Of a stretch of DNA of 64,000 nt, positions 35,694 to 45,695 are shown piece after piece; position 1 is the first letter of the stretch; each line of letters starts with the position of its first letter. Made by a program: the position numbers and the translations under genes. Where the stretch lies: positions 992,001 through 1,056,000 of the forward strand of contig NZ_CP110341.1 in assembly GCF_026013965.1 (NCBI RefSeq), written 5' to 3'. Source of the DNA: Brevibacterium sp. JSBI002 (GTDB lineage: Bacteria > Actinomycetota > Actinomycetes > Actinomycetales > Brevibacteriaceae). The notes under the pieces are model-generated. The model ran no database searches and was not told the DNA's origin. It worked only from the letters and a program-made list of their open reading frames with translations.

Positions 35694-37265
35694 TCAGCGT
35701 TCTGAAGAATCAGCGGCCGTCGATTCGCGACCGCTCTCAATATAGACGCCAGTGGGATCGTCCGTGGATTCTGTCTGTGACGGATCTGGAACATCGGCTG
35801 TGGACCTTTCGCCATCGACCGCTGCCGCACGATCGAATGCTGCCGCACCGTGCCTGCGGTCGGCTGCCGCGTCGACCCCCGCCGAGGCGATCCGCACCGT
35901 GGTCACCTCGTCCTGTCCCAGCGTGGCGAAGTGAGCGGTGCGCTTTCCGGGGATGATCGGATCGTGCATGGCCGCGGCCAGGCGACCGGTGAACGTCAGC
36001 CGCCCCTTCTTGTCGGCCTTCTGCTGATAGGCATTGTCCCCCCTGGGACCGGACACGTTGATGTCGTAGCGGCGGCCGGGATCGAAGAGACCGGGAGTGC
36101 GCACACGGAAGCTGCCGGTCCCGGTCAGAGAGAAGCCGGCGGCGCTGACGGCGTCGAAGCGCACCACCTGCGCGCGACGACGGGAGATCTCCACCCGCCA
36201 CCCATGGATATCGAAGAGGGCATGACCGGTGAGGAAGGTGAACTGTCCGCCATCGGCCACGCGATCGGTCCGACCGCGATCCGAACTCGCATAGTCGCGT
36301 CGTTTGGCGAGAGTCTTCAGCCAGGCTCCGAGCTCCCGTTCCCAGCTCGTCCAGTTGTGCAGGCCGCTGGTGCGCGGAAACCAGGAATGGCGGATGCCGA
36401 GGGAGTTGAGACGGGCGGAGAAGCGCTCGCCCTGCGAGCTGATCATCGACTCCAGAAGGTCACGATCCTTCGCGTCTTCGAGGCTGCCGGAACCGGCGCT
36501 GAACCACAGGTCGAGACCGCGGAGGTTCTCGGCCAGAGCGTACGGGGAATTCGCCAGCCATTCGCTGCGATCGAGGGCGGGATCGCCGAACAGGCTCAGC
36601 GACCGCGCGCCTTCGCGCATCGCGATGATATCGAAGGCGGGCACGGTCGATAGGGGATCCAAGGGCGAGGAGAACGCGGCGGCCGATCCGTACCTGTCGG
36701 GATGCCAGGCCGCGTACTTCATCGCCCCGTACCCGCCCATCGAGAGCCCCGCCACCAACTGGCTGCCGGGTGCCCAGTCGACGGAGAAGTTCGCTCTGAG
36801 GAAGGCCGGGACCTCCTCGGTGTGGAAGCGCGGCCAGTCGTGGACCTCGCTGCCGACGGCCAGACGCGAATAGGTTCCTGCCCCGCCGTCGGGCATGACG
36901 ACGAGGTACGGGGAGTCGAGGGTGAGTTCCTCAGCGGAACCGAAATCAGTCCATGAGCGGAAATCATCGCCGCCTCCGTGGAAGAGGTGGATGACGGGGC
37001 TGACCTCGGCGGGAATCCCCGGCAGCAGTACGCGCACGCCGACGGTGCGGCCGAGTGCGGGGGAGTAGAGGAAGAATTCGCGCAGCCTCGGCGAGAGTTT
37101 CCGTTTGTCCCGGATATGCCAGGTCCGGGCATCCTTCCCGCGGGGTTCGGGGCCGAGGAAGGAGGTGGTCTGGTCGCGAGCGGGATAGCGTCCGCGATGG
37201 GAGCGGGCCGCGGTCAGAGTGCGGATGGCTCGTGCTCCCATCGCAATGATCAACGAGCGGCGCAT
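35694..37265 (-). CDS. Alpha/beta hydrolase, esterase family (antigen 85/esterase D-like)
   Basis: The 523-residue protein has an esterase D-like hydrolase domain (about residues 65-320) with the nucleophile elbow GLSMGGYG (Ser175), an HGGG oxyanion segment (about 96) and a candidate catalytic His in GLHNWTSW. A second region (about 340-455) looks like a beta-rich domain, with DIHGWRVEISRRRAQVVRFD and RTPGLFDPGRRYDINV. A Pro/Ser/Thr-rich tail ends the protein. The N-terminus RRSLIIAMGARAIRTL may be a signal sequence. The substrate is unknown. ATG 37265 is supported by a -10 box. Confidence 0.75.
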   Translation of the reverse strand: MRRSLIIAMGARAIRTLTAARSHRGRYPARDQTTSFLGPEPRGKDARTWHIRDKRKLSPRLREFFLYSPALGRTVGVRVLLPGIPAEVSPVIHLFHGGGDDFRSWTDFGSAEELTLDSPYLVVMPDGGAGTYSRLAVGSEVHDWPRFHTEEVPAFLRANFSVDWAPGSQLVAGLSMGGYGAMKYAAWHPDRYGSAAAFSSPLDPLSTVPAFDIIAMREGARSLSLFGDPALDRSEWLANSPYALAENLRGLDLWFSAGSGSLEDAKDRDLLESMISSQGERFSARLNSLGIRHSWFPRTSGLHNWTSWERELGAWLKTLAKRRDYASSDRGRTDRVADGGQFTFLTGHALFDIHGWRVEISRRRAQVVRFDAVSAAGFSLTGTGSFRVRTPGLFDPGRRYDINVSGPRGDNAYQQKADKKGRLTFTGRLAAAMHDPIIPGKRTAHFATLGQDEVTTVRIASAGVDAAADRRHGAAAFDRAAAVDGERSTADVPDPSQTESTDDPTGVYIESGRESTAADSSER

Positions 37266-37271
37266 TTCTCG

Positions 37272-37277
37272 AGGTTA
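37272..37277 (-). promoter_or_regulatory. Leaderless -10 box for the esterase gene
   Basis: On the minus strand TAACCT is followed by CGAGAA and ATG 37265. menD diverges 60 bp away. Confidence 0.5.
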
Positions 37278-37324
37278 GAGGGCGGAGGTGAACCACAGGT
37301 GGTCAGGTGGTTGAATATCAGGTG

Positions 37325-39103
37325 ATGTCGAATTCGAGCGCGGTGGCGCAGCAGATTGCCCGAAGCCTGGTCCAAGCCGGGGTCAGTGATGTCGTCTTCG
37401 CCCCCGGTTCACGGTCCGCTCCCTTGGTCTATGCTCTGGCTCCGCTCGCCGAGGCGGGGCTCATCCGCACGCATGTGCGCGTCGACGAGCGTGATGCCGC
37501 TTTCCTCGCCCTCGGCCTGGCCCGCGGTCTGCGTGCGCGCGGCAGTGAGTCCGCCGTGGCGGTCGTGACGACGTCCGGTTCGGCCGTGGCCAATCTCCAT
37601 CCCGCCGTCCTCGAGGCATCGTACGGGCACCTGCCGCTGTTGGCGCTGACCGCGGATCGTCCCGCTCGGCTGCGCGGAACTGGAGCCAACCAGACCATCG
37701 ACGACCAGTCGCAGGTGCTCAGCGATGTCCGTGCCCGCTTTGACGTCCCCGCCGGCGACACCGCCGAGGCGGTCCACCGAGCGATGTCAGACGCCGTGGC
37801 CGCAACATTGGGATCACGCTCGGACACCGCCACCGAGGCGGCCGGCCCCGTCCACTTCAATGTGCAGTTCGACACCCCCTTGGTTCCCACCCCGGAGGAG
37901 TTGGACACGTGGAAGAGCGAGATCAAGGGGCTTGCCGAGACCCGAGTCGCGAAGGCCGAGCCCCGCATCGACATCGGCGCAGGGAACGATTCGCAGACGT
38001 CTGTCGAAGTCACCATCACCGAGGGGACGGTCATCGTCGCCGGAGACGCCGGAGGGCATTCGGCCGAATCGTTGCGTGCGCTCGCTGAAGTTCACCGTCT
38101 TCCGGTGCTTGCCGAACCCTCGAGTCCTCTGGCCCGCACCGCTGTTGATTCGAAGGAATCCTCGACTTCCGGATCATCCGAACCCTCGACGGTCGTGCCG
38201 GCTCATGCCCGTGTGCTCAGCGAACACCCCGAGCTGCGCGAGGCGATCCGCACCGTCATCGTCCACGGAAAACCGACCCTGACCAGGCCCGTCGCCGCAC
38301 TGCTCGCCGACGACACCGTGACAGTGCAGCGCATTCCCGACGCCGTCGACGCATTCGACCTGACCGTCCGCGACGAGAGGACCGTCGCGGACGACGGGAG
38401 GGCTGCGGGCGAGACGCAGGGCGCCGCCGCCTCGGGGCTGACCTGGGTACGCGCCTGGACCGACGCCGGGTCGTCCCTTGTCGCAGCCGCGCGAACAGAG
38501 CGGTCTGCGGAACGATCCCCGGAACCGAGCACGGGAGAGAACCCGGGGGCCGCCTCGGCGAGGGATTTCCAGGTGACCGCTCGAGCGGTCACCGAGCAGT
38601 TGGCCACTCAGGACATCACACTCTTCGTGGCCAGCTCGAACTCGGTGCGCTATCTCAGCGACGCCACCGACATCCGAGCCCGCATCCACGCCTCACGCGG
38701 ACTCGCCGGAATCGACGGACTGATCTCGACGACGACAGGACTGTCCTTGGGCCTGGGAGAGCCGGTCGTCCTGCTCATCGGTGATATCGCCATGCTCCAC
38801 GACATCGGCGGACTGCTCACACCGAGTCACGAAGACGCCGGTGACGTGACGATCGTCGTGCTCAACGACGACGGGGGAGCGATCTTCTCCGGACTCGAAC
38901 ACTCTCAGCCCCATCTCGAAGGATTCCTGGAACGATATTTCACCGTCCCCCACGGCCGCGGATTCGCCGACCTCGCTGCGGGATACGGATGGGACCACGA
39001 ACAGGTGACCAGCGCAGAGGAATTCGAAACGGCTCTCGGCACGATCGACGGTCAGCGAAACGCAGGTGTTCGGCGGATCATCGAGGTGACCGAACCGCGC
39101 TGA
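37325..39103 (+). CDS. menD: SEPHCHC synthase (2-succinyl-5-enolpyruvyl-6-hydroxy-3-cyclohexene-1-carboxylate synthase)
   Basis: The 592-residue thiamine diphosphate enzyme condenses isochorismate with 2-oxoglutarate. The N-terminal VFAPGSRSAPLVYAL segment, DERDAAFLALGLARG with the activating Glu, and the C-terminal ThDP region DGLISTTTGLSLG and GDIAMLHDIGGLL followed by NDDGGAIFSGLEH are diagnostic. ATG 37325 matches the family N-terminus; GTG 37307 would add 6 residues and has AGGTGG 4 nt upstream. A long middle section (about residues 240-420) is unusually rich in Ser, Glu and Ala. Confidence 0.92.
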   Translation: MSNSSAVAQQIARSLVQAGVSDVVFAPGSRSAPLVYALAPLAEAGLIRTHVRVDERDAAFLALGLARGLRARGSESAVAVVTTSGSAVANLHPAVLEASYGHLPLLALTADRPARLRGTGANQTIDDQSQVLSDVRARFDVPAGDTAEAVHRAMSDAVAATLGSRSDTATEAAGPVHFNVQFDTPLVPTPEELDTWKSEIKGLAETRVAKAEPRIDIGAGNDSQTSVEVTITEGTVIVAGDAGGHSAESLRALAEVHRLPVLAEPSSPLARTAVDSKESSTSGSSEPSTVVPAHARVLSEHPELREAIRTVIVHGKPTLTRPVAALLADDTVTVQRIPDAVDAFDLTVRDERTVADDGRAAGETQGAAASGLTWVRAWTDAGSSLVAAARTERSAERSPEPSTGENPGAASARDFQVTARAVTEQLATQDITLFVASSNSVRYLSDATDIRARIHASRGLAGIDGLISTTTGLSLGLGEPVVLLIGDIAMLHDIGGLLTPSHEDAGDVTIVVLNDDGGAIFSGLEHSQPHLEGFLERYFTVPHGRGFADLAAGYGWDHEQVTSAEEFETALGTIDGQRNAGVRRIIEVTEPR

Positions 39104-39161
39104 GCGACGGAATACTCACCGGTCCTCCGACAACAGGGAAGGCGCGGTGAACACGACGAGG

Positions 39162-40531
39162 TCAGTCTCGGTCGAGACCGAGCGCCCGACGCATCGGAGC
39201 GAGCTTCGCGTTCGTCTCGTCCACCTCGGTGGCGGGATCCGAGTCCGGCATGATCCCGGCTCCGGCGTACAGTCGGATCCGGTTGCGGTCCTCGAGCTGA
39301 CCGCAGCGCAGGGCGATGCCGAACTGGCCGTTGCCGCGCCCGTCCATCCACCCGACGGGACCGGAGTAGCGTCCGCGGTCGAGGGGTTCGAGTTCATCGA
39401 CGTGCGCCACCGCGCTCGCCTGCGGGTACCCGCCGACGGCGGCAGTGGGGTGGACCGCTGCGGCGACGTCGAGGGCGGTGAGCCCGGAATCGGGGGAGAG
39501 GCTCGCCTGCGCATCGGAGGCCGAATGGATGACATTGGCCAAAGGCAGCAGGTGGGGGCGCTCATCGACGGTGACATCCTCGGCGACCGAACCCAGACTG
39601 CGCTGCAGGGAGGCGATGGCGAACGCATGTTCGGTGCTGTCCTTGTGCGCGCTCAGCAGCTTCCGAGCCGCCGGCATCTCCTCCGTCGGGTTCTTCTCCA
39701 CCCGATAGGTCCCGGCCAACACTCGTGAGGTCACTCTGTTGTTCTCGACCCCGATGAGCAGCTCCGGGGTGACCCGATGAGACCGGCGATGTCGAAGGTC
39801 CAACAGCTCGGGTAGCTGCGGTTGAGCGCACCGAGCACCGCACGCACGTCGATGTCCTCTTCGGTGGTGACGACTTCGTCGCGGGCGAGGACGATCTTGC
39901 GCAGAGTCGGATCATCCGCGAACGCGTCCACCTCCGCCGAGGTGTCGATCGGAGTGAGCATGGCGGCGACCTGTTCGACCAGCCGGGACCATTTCTCGGG
40001 ATCGAGATCCCCGGCCTCGGCCCGGGCCGATCGCACGCGCTGCAGCGGTTCGGCATGGAGGATCGGCGGCAGAGGAGGCTCCTCGGCCGTCGAGATCGAG
40101 GTCAGCCACACGCGGCCGCCGCGGCGACCGAGGACGAATTCGGGGACATGGATGATCGAATCGACCGCGGATTCCCCCGAATAGGCGACCGTGGCAAAGC
40201 ACATGAGCCCGGAACCGAGCAGATCGACCTCATCCTCGACCTCAGCCGCCTCGGTGATGGCCTTCCACGCGTCCGAGAGTTCGGTGAACCTCTCAGGGCC
40301 GCGGGCCCGAATGCGCAGGGTGCGGCCGAAGCCGATGAGGCCGGAGGTGTCGCGGACCCAGCAGGAGAAGCCGTCGGTGGGCAGCAGCTCGAGAGTCTGC
40401 TCCACGGTCGTGGGCAGACCCGATTCGAAGGGGAAGCCGGGCCCGGGATCGACGTCGTCGACGAAACGGGAGCGCACACGCAGACGCGGAGGGGCGGAGA
40501 GGATGTCGGAAGTGCCGAAAATCGTAGTCAT
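39162..40531 (-). pseudogene. menF: Isochorismate synthase, frameshifted by one apparent missing base
   Basis: The first frame runs from ATG 40531 through SCWTFDIAGLIG. At about 39773-39775 it shifts: ATCGGG-TCACC should read ATCGGG-GTCACC, giving LIGVTPELLIGVENN. The second frame continues to 39162 with the chorismate-binding signatures VHPTAAVGG, GPVGWMDGRGNGQFG and RIRLYAGAGIM. One added base restores a 456-residue MenF/EntC-type enzyme that makes isochorismate for MenD. A TAGAAT box lies 9 nt before the start. As MenD needs this product and no other copy is in the window, a sequence error is plausible. Confidence 0.85.
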
Positions 40532-40613
40532 GTCGCCACGATTCTAGTTCAGGATCTCAACTGCCGGGGATCCGGATTCGCCCTCCCGGTTCAGGTGTTG
40601 AGAGAATATGGTC

Positions 40614-41342
40614 ATGAACCGTGCCAAGCTGGACAAACAGCCCGCCGACGTCGCCTCGATGTTCGATGATGTCGCTTCCCGCTACGACCTCACGAACGAT
40701 GTCCTCTCCTTAGGATTCGCCCGTGCCTGGAGGCGCACCGTCGCCCATTCCGTGGCCGCCGGACCCGGTGAGCGCGTGCTCGACCTGGCTGCCGGCACCG
40801 GCACCTCCTCGATGACGTTCACCCACCACGGCGCCGAGGTGGTGGCAGGGGACATCTCCACGGGAATGCTCGCGGAGGGACGTCGTCGGCACCCGCAGAT
40901 CGACTTCATCTACGCCGATGCGATGGATCTGCCCTTCGCCGATTCGAGCTTCGACGTCGTCACGATCTCCTTCGGCATCCGCAACGTCCACGATGTCGAC
41001 CTGGCGCTCACCGAAATGCTGCGCGTGCTCAAGCCCGGCGGACGTCTCGTCATCTGCGAATTCTCCACTCCGACGCTCGATGCCTTCAGCCTCGTGTACA
41101 AGGAGTACCTGATGAGGGCACTGCCGCCCCTGGCTCGTGCAGTGTCCTCGAACCCTGAAGCCTACGCCTACCTGGCCGAGTCGATCCGTGCCTGGCCGAA
41201 CCAGGATGCTTTCGCCCATCAGATCCTCGACGCCGGCTTCGACCAGGTGAAGTACCGTAACCTCACCGGCGGAATCGTCGCCGTCCATCATGCCCTCAAA
41301 CCCGCCGAGGCGGCCGACACCACGGAGCCGGCCCAGCCTTGA
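40614..41342 (+). CDS. menG: Demethylmenaquinone methyltransferase
   Basis: The 242-residue class I methyltransferase (UbiE/MenG) methylates demethylmenaquinone to menaquinone. Motif [14 protein letters not shown], motif [15 protein letters not shown] (beginning [13 protein letters not shown]) and the family segment [17 protein letters not shown] are present. The N-terminus [19 protein letters not shown] is typical. ATG 40614 is preferred over 40608 from spacing to GAGAGA and from the family N-terminus. It overlaps the reductase gene by 4 nt. Confidence 0.93.
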   Translation: MNRAKLDKQPADVASMFDDVASRYDLTNDVLSLGFARAWRRTVAHSVAAGPGERVLDLAAGTGTSSMTFTHHGAEVVAGDISTGMLAEGRRRHPQIDFIYADAMDLPFADSSFDVVTISFGIRNVHDVDLALTEMLRVLKPGGRLVICEFSTPTLDAFSLVYKEYLMRALPPLARAVSSNPEAYAYLAESIRAWPNQDAFAHQILDAGFDQVKYRNLTGGIVAVHHALKPAEAADTTEPAQP

Positions 41343-42646
41343 CGATGAATGAGTTCGATGCCGAAGTCGTCGTCGTCGGTGCCGGCCCGGCCGGCTCGGC
41401 GATCGGCGCCTACCTCGCCCAGGCCGGGCACGAGGTCATCATCCTGGAGAAGTCAGGGTTCCCGCGCGACAAGATCTGCGGCGACGCCCTGACTCCGCGT
41501 GCGGTGAAGGAAGCCGGCTACCTCGGAATGGACCTGCCGGAATCCGACGGTTGGCACCGCAACAGAGGGCTGCGCCTCATCGGCGGCGGCCACCGGCTCG
41601 AACTCGACTGGCCCGAGATCGACGGCACCCCGAACTACGGGGTGACCCGTCCACGGATGAGCATGGACGAAGCCTTCGCTCGTCATGCCCAGCGCAGCGG
41701 GGCCCGGCTCTTCGAACAGGTTCGCGCAATGTCTCCCGACGTGGGCGACGACGGGTGGATCCGCGGAGTCCACGCCTCCGGAACAGACCACCGCGGTCGC
41801 CGAGTGGGCCCCGAAGCCCACTTCCGGGCACCGATCGTCATCGCCGCCGACGGAGTCTCCTCCCGCCTGGCCGTGTCGATGGGGCTGGAGAAGCGCGACG
41901 ACCGTCCGATGGGAATCGCCGCCCGCGCCTATCACTCGACGCCACGGCACGCCGATGACTACATCGAGTCCTGGGTGGAGATGCGGTCGAAGAACGCGGC
42001 CGGGGAGTCCGAGACCCTGCCCGGATACGGGTGGATCTTCCCCCTCGGCGACGGCACCGTGAACATCGGTGCCGGACTGCTCGACTCCTCACCCCAGTTC
42101 AGATCCGTGGATCTGCGCGGAATGATGAGCCAGTGGATCGCCGACATGGGCCACGAGTGGGGCATCGACGAAACCACCTCGCTGGGTCCGATCAAATCCG
42201 CGGCCCTGCCGATGGCCTTCAACCGCACGCCGCACTTCCACCGGGGGCTGTTGCTCGTCGGCGACTCCGGCGGAATGGTCAACCCGTTCAACGGCGAAGG
42301 CATCGACTACGCCCTGGAATCCGCGCGCATCGCCGCCGAGGTGATCTCCACCTATTCGCGCTATCCGCAGGCCGTGATGCGTCGCCGGCTGGAGGAGTAC
42401 CCGGCTCTGCTCGGAGACTCCCTGGGCGGCTACTTCACCCTGGGACGCGTTTTCGCCTCGATCATCGGCCACCCTGCGCTCATGCAGTTCGGAATCAAGT
42501 ACGGTATGGGTGTTGACGTTGTGATGGAGTTCGTCGTCAAATTGTTGGCGAACCTCTACCGCGACCCGAAGGTCTCCGAGGCCGATCTCATCGACAGGAT
42601 CATCTCGGCCCTGACCCGAATCGTCCCGGCCACCAGCAATGTCTGA
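41339..42646 (+). CDS. menJ: Geranylgeranyl reductase-family FAD oxidoreductase (MenJ-like)
   Basis: The 435-residue flavoprotein has the N-terminal FAD motif [19 protein letters not shown], the GGR signature [15 protein letters not shown], and the C-terminal [20 protein letters not shown]. Mycobacterial MenJ reduces one isoprene unit of menaquinone. Position between menG and a polyprenyl synthase gene supports the same role here, though the exact product (for example MK-8(H2)) cannot be read from sequence. It overlaps both neighbours. Confidence 0.87.
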   Translation: MTMNEFDAEVVVVGAGPAGSAIGAYLAQAGHEVIILEKSGFPRDKICGDALTPRAVKEAGYLGMDLPESDGWHRNRGLRLIGGGHRLELDWPEIDGTPNYGVTRPRMSMDEAFARHAQRSGARLFEQVRAMSPDVGDDGWIRGVHASGTDHRGRRVGPEAHFRAPIVIAADGVSSRLAVSMGLEKRDDRPMGIAARAYHSTPRHADDYIESWVEMRSKNAAGESETLPGYGWIFPLGDGTVNIGAGLLDSSPQFRSVDLRGMMSQWIADMGHEWGIDETTSLGPIKSAALPMAFNRTPHFHRGLLLVGDSGGMVNPFNGEGIDYALESARIAAEVISTYSRYPQAVMRRRLEEYPALLGDSLGGYFTLGRVFASIIGHPALMQFGIKYGMGVDVVMEFVVKLLANLYRDPKVSEADLIDRIISALTRIVPATSNV

Positions 42647-43751
42647 GCGCAAGGACCACGGTGAGACCACAGTGAAGAACTCTGAGCGCAAGGGCTGCGA
42701 CAACACCATGCCGACACCGACTACGACGAATGACGAGGACATGAGCCACCCAGCCTCTCCGGCCACCTTCACCGGTGACGACGCCCAGCTCGCGGCAGAG
42801 CTCTCGACTCAGTTGGAAACCGTGGAGGCCCGTCTCTACGAGGTCACCGAACAGACGCGGAGACTGCCGGACGAGACATCGAAGCATCTGCTGGCCGCCG
42901 GCGGAAAACGCGCCCGTCCGAACCTCGTGCTGCTCACCGCCCGCCTCGGCGATGCGGAGAACGACGACATCATCGATGCGGCCGTCGCCGTCGAACTCAT
43001 CCACCTCGCATCGCTGTACCACGACGACGTCATGGACGATGCTCCCGTGCGCCGCGGTGCGAAGGCCGCCCATGAGGTGTGGGGCAACTCGGTGGCGATC
43101 CTCACCGGCGATCTGCTGTTCTCCAAGGCTTCCGGCGTCACCGCGAAGCTCGGTCCCGAAGCCGTGCGCATCCAGGCCGAGACGTTTGAGCGTCTCGTCC
43201 TCGGTCAGCTCAACGAATTCGCCGGCCCGCCCGAAGGCGCCGACGAGATCGAGCATTACATCCAGGTGCTCGCCGACAAGACGGGATCGCTCATCGCGAC
43301 CTCGGCGCGCTTCGGCGTGATGTTCTCCGGAGCCGATTCGGCTCTGGCCGAGCCCGTCCGGGTCTTCGGCGAACGCGTCGGTGTGGCCTTCCAGCTCGCC
43401 GATGACATCATCGACCTCACGACCACATCCTCTGAGTCGGGGAAGACCCCGGGTACGGATCTGCGCGAACGGGTTCCCACCCTGCCTGTGCTCTATGTTC
43501 GGGCGGCTGCCGCCGCCGGGGATATCTCCGCCGCCGAAGTGGTCGACCTCCTCGACGCGGATCTGACCTCCGATGATGCCCTGGAAGCCGCCCGTGCGGC
43601 GCTGGCAGCGCATCCGGTGACGGAGAAGGCCCGAGCAGAGGCTGCGCGCTGGGCCGATGAGGCCAAGGCGGCTCTGGCGCCGCTGCCGGAGGGCCAGGTC
43701 AAGGAATCGCTGTTCGCCTTCGCCGACTCCGTCGTCGCCCGCACCTCCTGA
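42639..43751 (+). CDS. Polyprenyl diphosphate synthase (menaquinone side chain)
   Basis: The trans-isoprenyl synthase has a first Asp-rich motif LYHDDVMDDAPVRRG and a second FQLADDIIDLT, with the GGKRARP substrate segment before them. The residues before the first motif will set chain length but I cannot predict it. ATG 42639 (370 residues) overlaps menJ and lacks a clear ribosome site. ATG 42741 would give 336 residues, nearer the usual family length. The low-complexity first 35 residues make the start uncertain. It completes the menG-menJ unit. Confidence 0.9.
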   Translation: MSERKDHGETTVKNSERKGCDNTMPTPTTTNDEDMSHPASPATFTGDDAQLAAELSTQLETVEARLYEVTEQTRRLPDETSKHLLAAGGKRARPNLVLLTARLGDAENDDIIDAAVAVELIHLASLYHDDVMDDAPVRRGAKAAHEVWGNSVAILTGDLLFSKASGVTAKLGPEAVRIQAETFERLVLGQLNEFAGPPEGADEIEHYIQVLADKTGSLIATSARFGVMFSGADSALAEPVRVFGERVGVAFQLADDIIDLTTTSSESGKTPGTDLRERVPTLPVLYVRAAAAAGDISAAEVVDLLDADLTSDDALEAARAALAAHPVTEKARAEAARWADEAKAALAPLPEGQVKESLFAFADSVVARTS

Positions 43752-43820
43752 GCTCCCGCCCCTCACCGTTTCTCTTCTGTCTCCCAGCCGTCTCGGCACA
43801 GGCACAAAGGAAATACCGCG

Positions 43821-44888
43821 ATGACGCAGACCTCAGCTTCGGCACCGATTCGGACTCCGCAGAGGCTCGGCGCCGCCGACTGGATCGGCCTCGGCGTACT
43901 CGCTGCGCTGCTCGTCGTCGGTCTGAGCTGGTCGAAATGGCTGCCGTATTGGGACAAGGCGTGGACGATGAGTCAGACGTCTCTGTGGGACGGTGCCCCG
44001 CTGTTCGATGCCGCCGGGGACACGGTGTCGCTGTCGGGCGCGTGTGACTTCACGCTCGTGTATTTCACCGCCGTGTGGAAGGCGCTGCTGGTGGCGCTGC
44101 TCGTCGCGGCGGCTATCGACGCTCTGGTGCCACGTGACTGGCTGCTGAGGCTGCTCAACCGCCGCAGCCACACCGGTCAGTCCCTCATAGGCGCCGCCTT
44201 GTCGACGCCGTCGATGATGTGCACCTGCTGTGCGGCACCGGTGGCCGCGGGCCTGCGGGACTCGGGTGTGCGCCGTTCGGCCGCTCTTGCCTATTGGGTC
44301 GGCAATCCGCTGCTCAATCCCGCGGTCATCATCTTCTTGGCCCTCGTCCTGCCGTGGCAGTACATGGCGGTGCGCATCGTCTTCGCGCTCCTCGTCGCGG
44401 TCGGTGCCGCCGCGCTCATCGGACGGTGGGTGAGCGGACCCGCCGAGGCGGCACCCGGGCCCGCACCCGCCTCGGCGAATCTGCTGTCTCTTCCCATGCG
44501 CTACCTGCGGTCCTTGGCCAGGTTCACCCTCATCCTCGTGCCCGAACACCTCGCGCTCGTCTTCGTCATCGGGCTCATCGCACCGTGGCTGACCGGTGTC
44601 TTCGGGCTCGAAGCCCTGTTGGGTGCCGGTGCTGTGCTCATCGTGGCGGTTGTGGCGACCCTGCTGGTCATCCCCACCGGCGGAGAGATCCCGATCATCC
44701 TCACCCTCGTTCCCCTCGGGGTCGGGGCCGGTGTCACGGGTGCCCTGCTCATCGCTCTGCCGGCTCTGAGCATCCCCTCGATGGTCATGGTCGGCAAGGC
44801 GATGGGGTGGAAGACGACGGCAGCGATGGGAGCGGCCGTGGCGGTTGCCGCGGTACTGGCCGGGGGAGTGCTCGCGGTGCTCAGCTGA
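43821..44888 (+). CDS. DUF318-type permease
   Basis: The 355-residue membrane protein has about eight hydrophobic helices and the conserved cysteine segment MMCTCCAAPVAAGLRDSGV near residue 133. YWVGNPLLNPAVI follows, and a symmetrical second half holds PTGGEIPIILTLVPLG. This is the YraQ/ArsP-like permease family, members of which export arsenicals or other soft-metal compounds. No arsR gene lies beside it. The substrate is unknown. AAAGGAA precedes ATG 43821 at 9 nt spacing. Confidence 0.75.
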   Translation: MTQTSASAPIRTPQRLGAADWIGLGVLAALLVVGLSWSKWLPYWDKAWTMSQTSLWDGAPLFDAAGDTVSLSGACDFTLVYFTAVWKALLVALLVAAAIDALVPRDWLLRLLNRRSHTGQSLIGAALSTPSMMCTCCAAPVAAGLRDSGVRRSAALAYWVGNPLLNPAVIIFLALVLPWQYMAVRIVFALLVAVGAAALIGRWVSGPAEAAPGPAPASANLLSLPMRYLRSLARFTLILVPEHLALVFVIGLIAPWLTGVFGLEALLGAGAVLIVAVVATLLVIPTGGEIPIILTLVPLGVGAGVTGALLIALPALSIPSMVMVGKAMGWKTTAAMGAAVAVAAVLAGGVLAVLS

Positions 44889-44951
44889 GCTGCTGACCGC
44901 GGCGCTCCGCCTCGGTGAGGGTAGGACCGCCTCGGCGAGGGCATCGGCGGA

Positions 44952-45695
44952 CTATGTCGTCAGGCGACGAAGCGTGAGGTACGAGCCCAGGGCGAAGACC
45001 GCGGTCAGCCCCAGTGCCCACAGGGCCAGGCCGATTGCCTGCGCACCCACGATCGCCGCCCACACTTGGGGCCAGGCCCGATTGACGTTGATCCACGCGG
45101 CTCCGGCCAGCAGTGCCAAGGCGATGCCGGTGAGGGAGATCGTGAGGATGAGAGCGCCGGCGCGTTTGTAGAAGATCGCAAACCAGAAGCCGAGGACGAA
45201 GCACAGCATTGTGAGCACGAAGTAGACGAACCCGGCACCGAGTGGACCGTGTTCCCACACCCACGGCAGGTAGGCGAAGTAGCCGCCTAAGCCATAACCG
45301 TCGGTGGCCTGTTCGATGAGTCCCAGGACGACGAAGACTGCGGAGATGCCCGCGGCGCTGATCGCAGCCGCCGTGAGGGAGCCGAGGCAGAACTCCCGTC
45401 GGGTGAGGCTCATGGCCTGGGAGAAGTAGAACGTGAGGTTCACCGCCTGTGCACCGACGATGGCGAAGTACCACAGCGGCGCTTGCGAACCTCCGCTGTA
45501 CATCTGGGAGTCCACGCCTGCGGAGGCGATGATCCAATAGATGATGAGCGTGATGAGCCACGCGGCGACAAGAATGAGCAGGGGCACCCAGACGAAGGTC
45601 TGTGTGTTCGTGAACTGCAGACGGACGACGCCGAGGATCCGGTTCTTCGGTCGTGACGTGCGGGCTCCAGGCGGGTGGTCGATGACGGCGGTCAT
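44952..45695 (-). CDS. ABC transporter permease-like membrane protein
   Basis: The 247-residue protein has six or so hydrophobic helices and no other recognisable domain. It is encoded 3' of a GntR regulator and an ABC ATPase in one minus-strand unit, overlapping the ATPase gene by 4 nt. The arrangement matches YtrA-YtrB-permease operons, which respond to cell-wall antibiotics in Firmicutes. The role here is inferred from that layout. It probably forms the membrane part of the transporter. Confidence 0.7.
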   Translation of the reverse strand: MTAVIDHPPGARTSRPKNRILGVVRLQFTNTQTFVWVPLLILVAAWLITLIIYWIIASAGVDSQMYSGGSQAPLWYFAIVGAQAVNLTFYFSQAMSLTRREFCLGSLTAAAISAAGISAVFVVLGLIEQATDGYGLGGYFAYLPWVWEHGPLGAGFVYFVLTMLCFVLGFWFAIFYKRAGALILTISLTGIALALLAGAAWINVNRAWPQVWAAIVGAQAIGLALWALGLTAVFALGSYLTLRRLTT

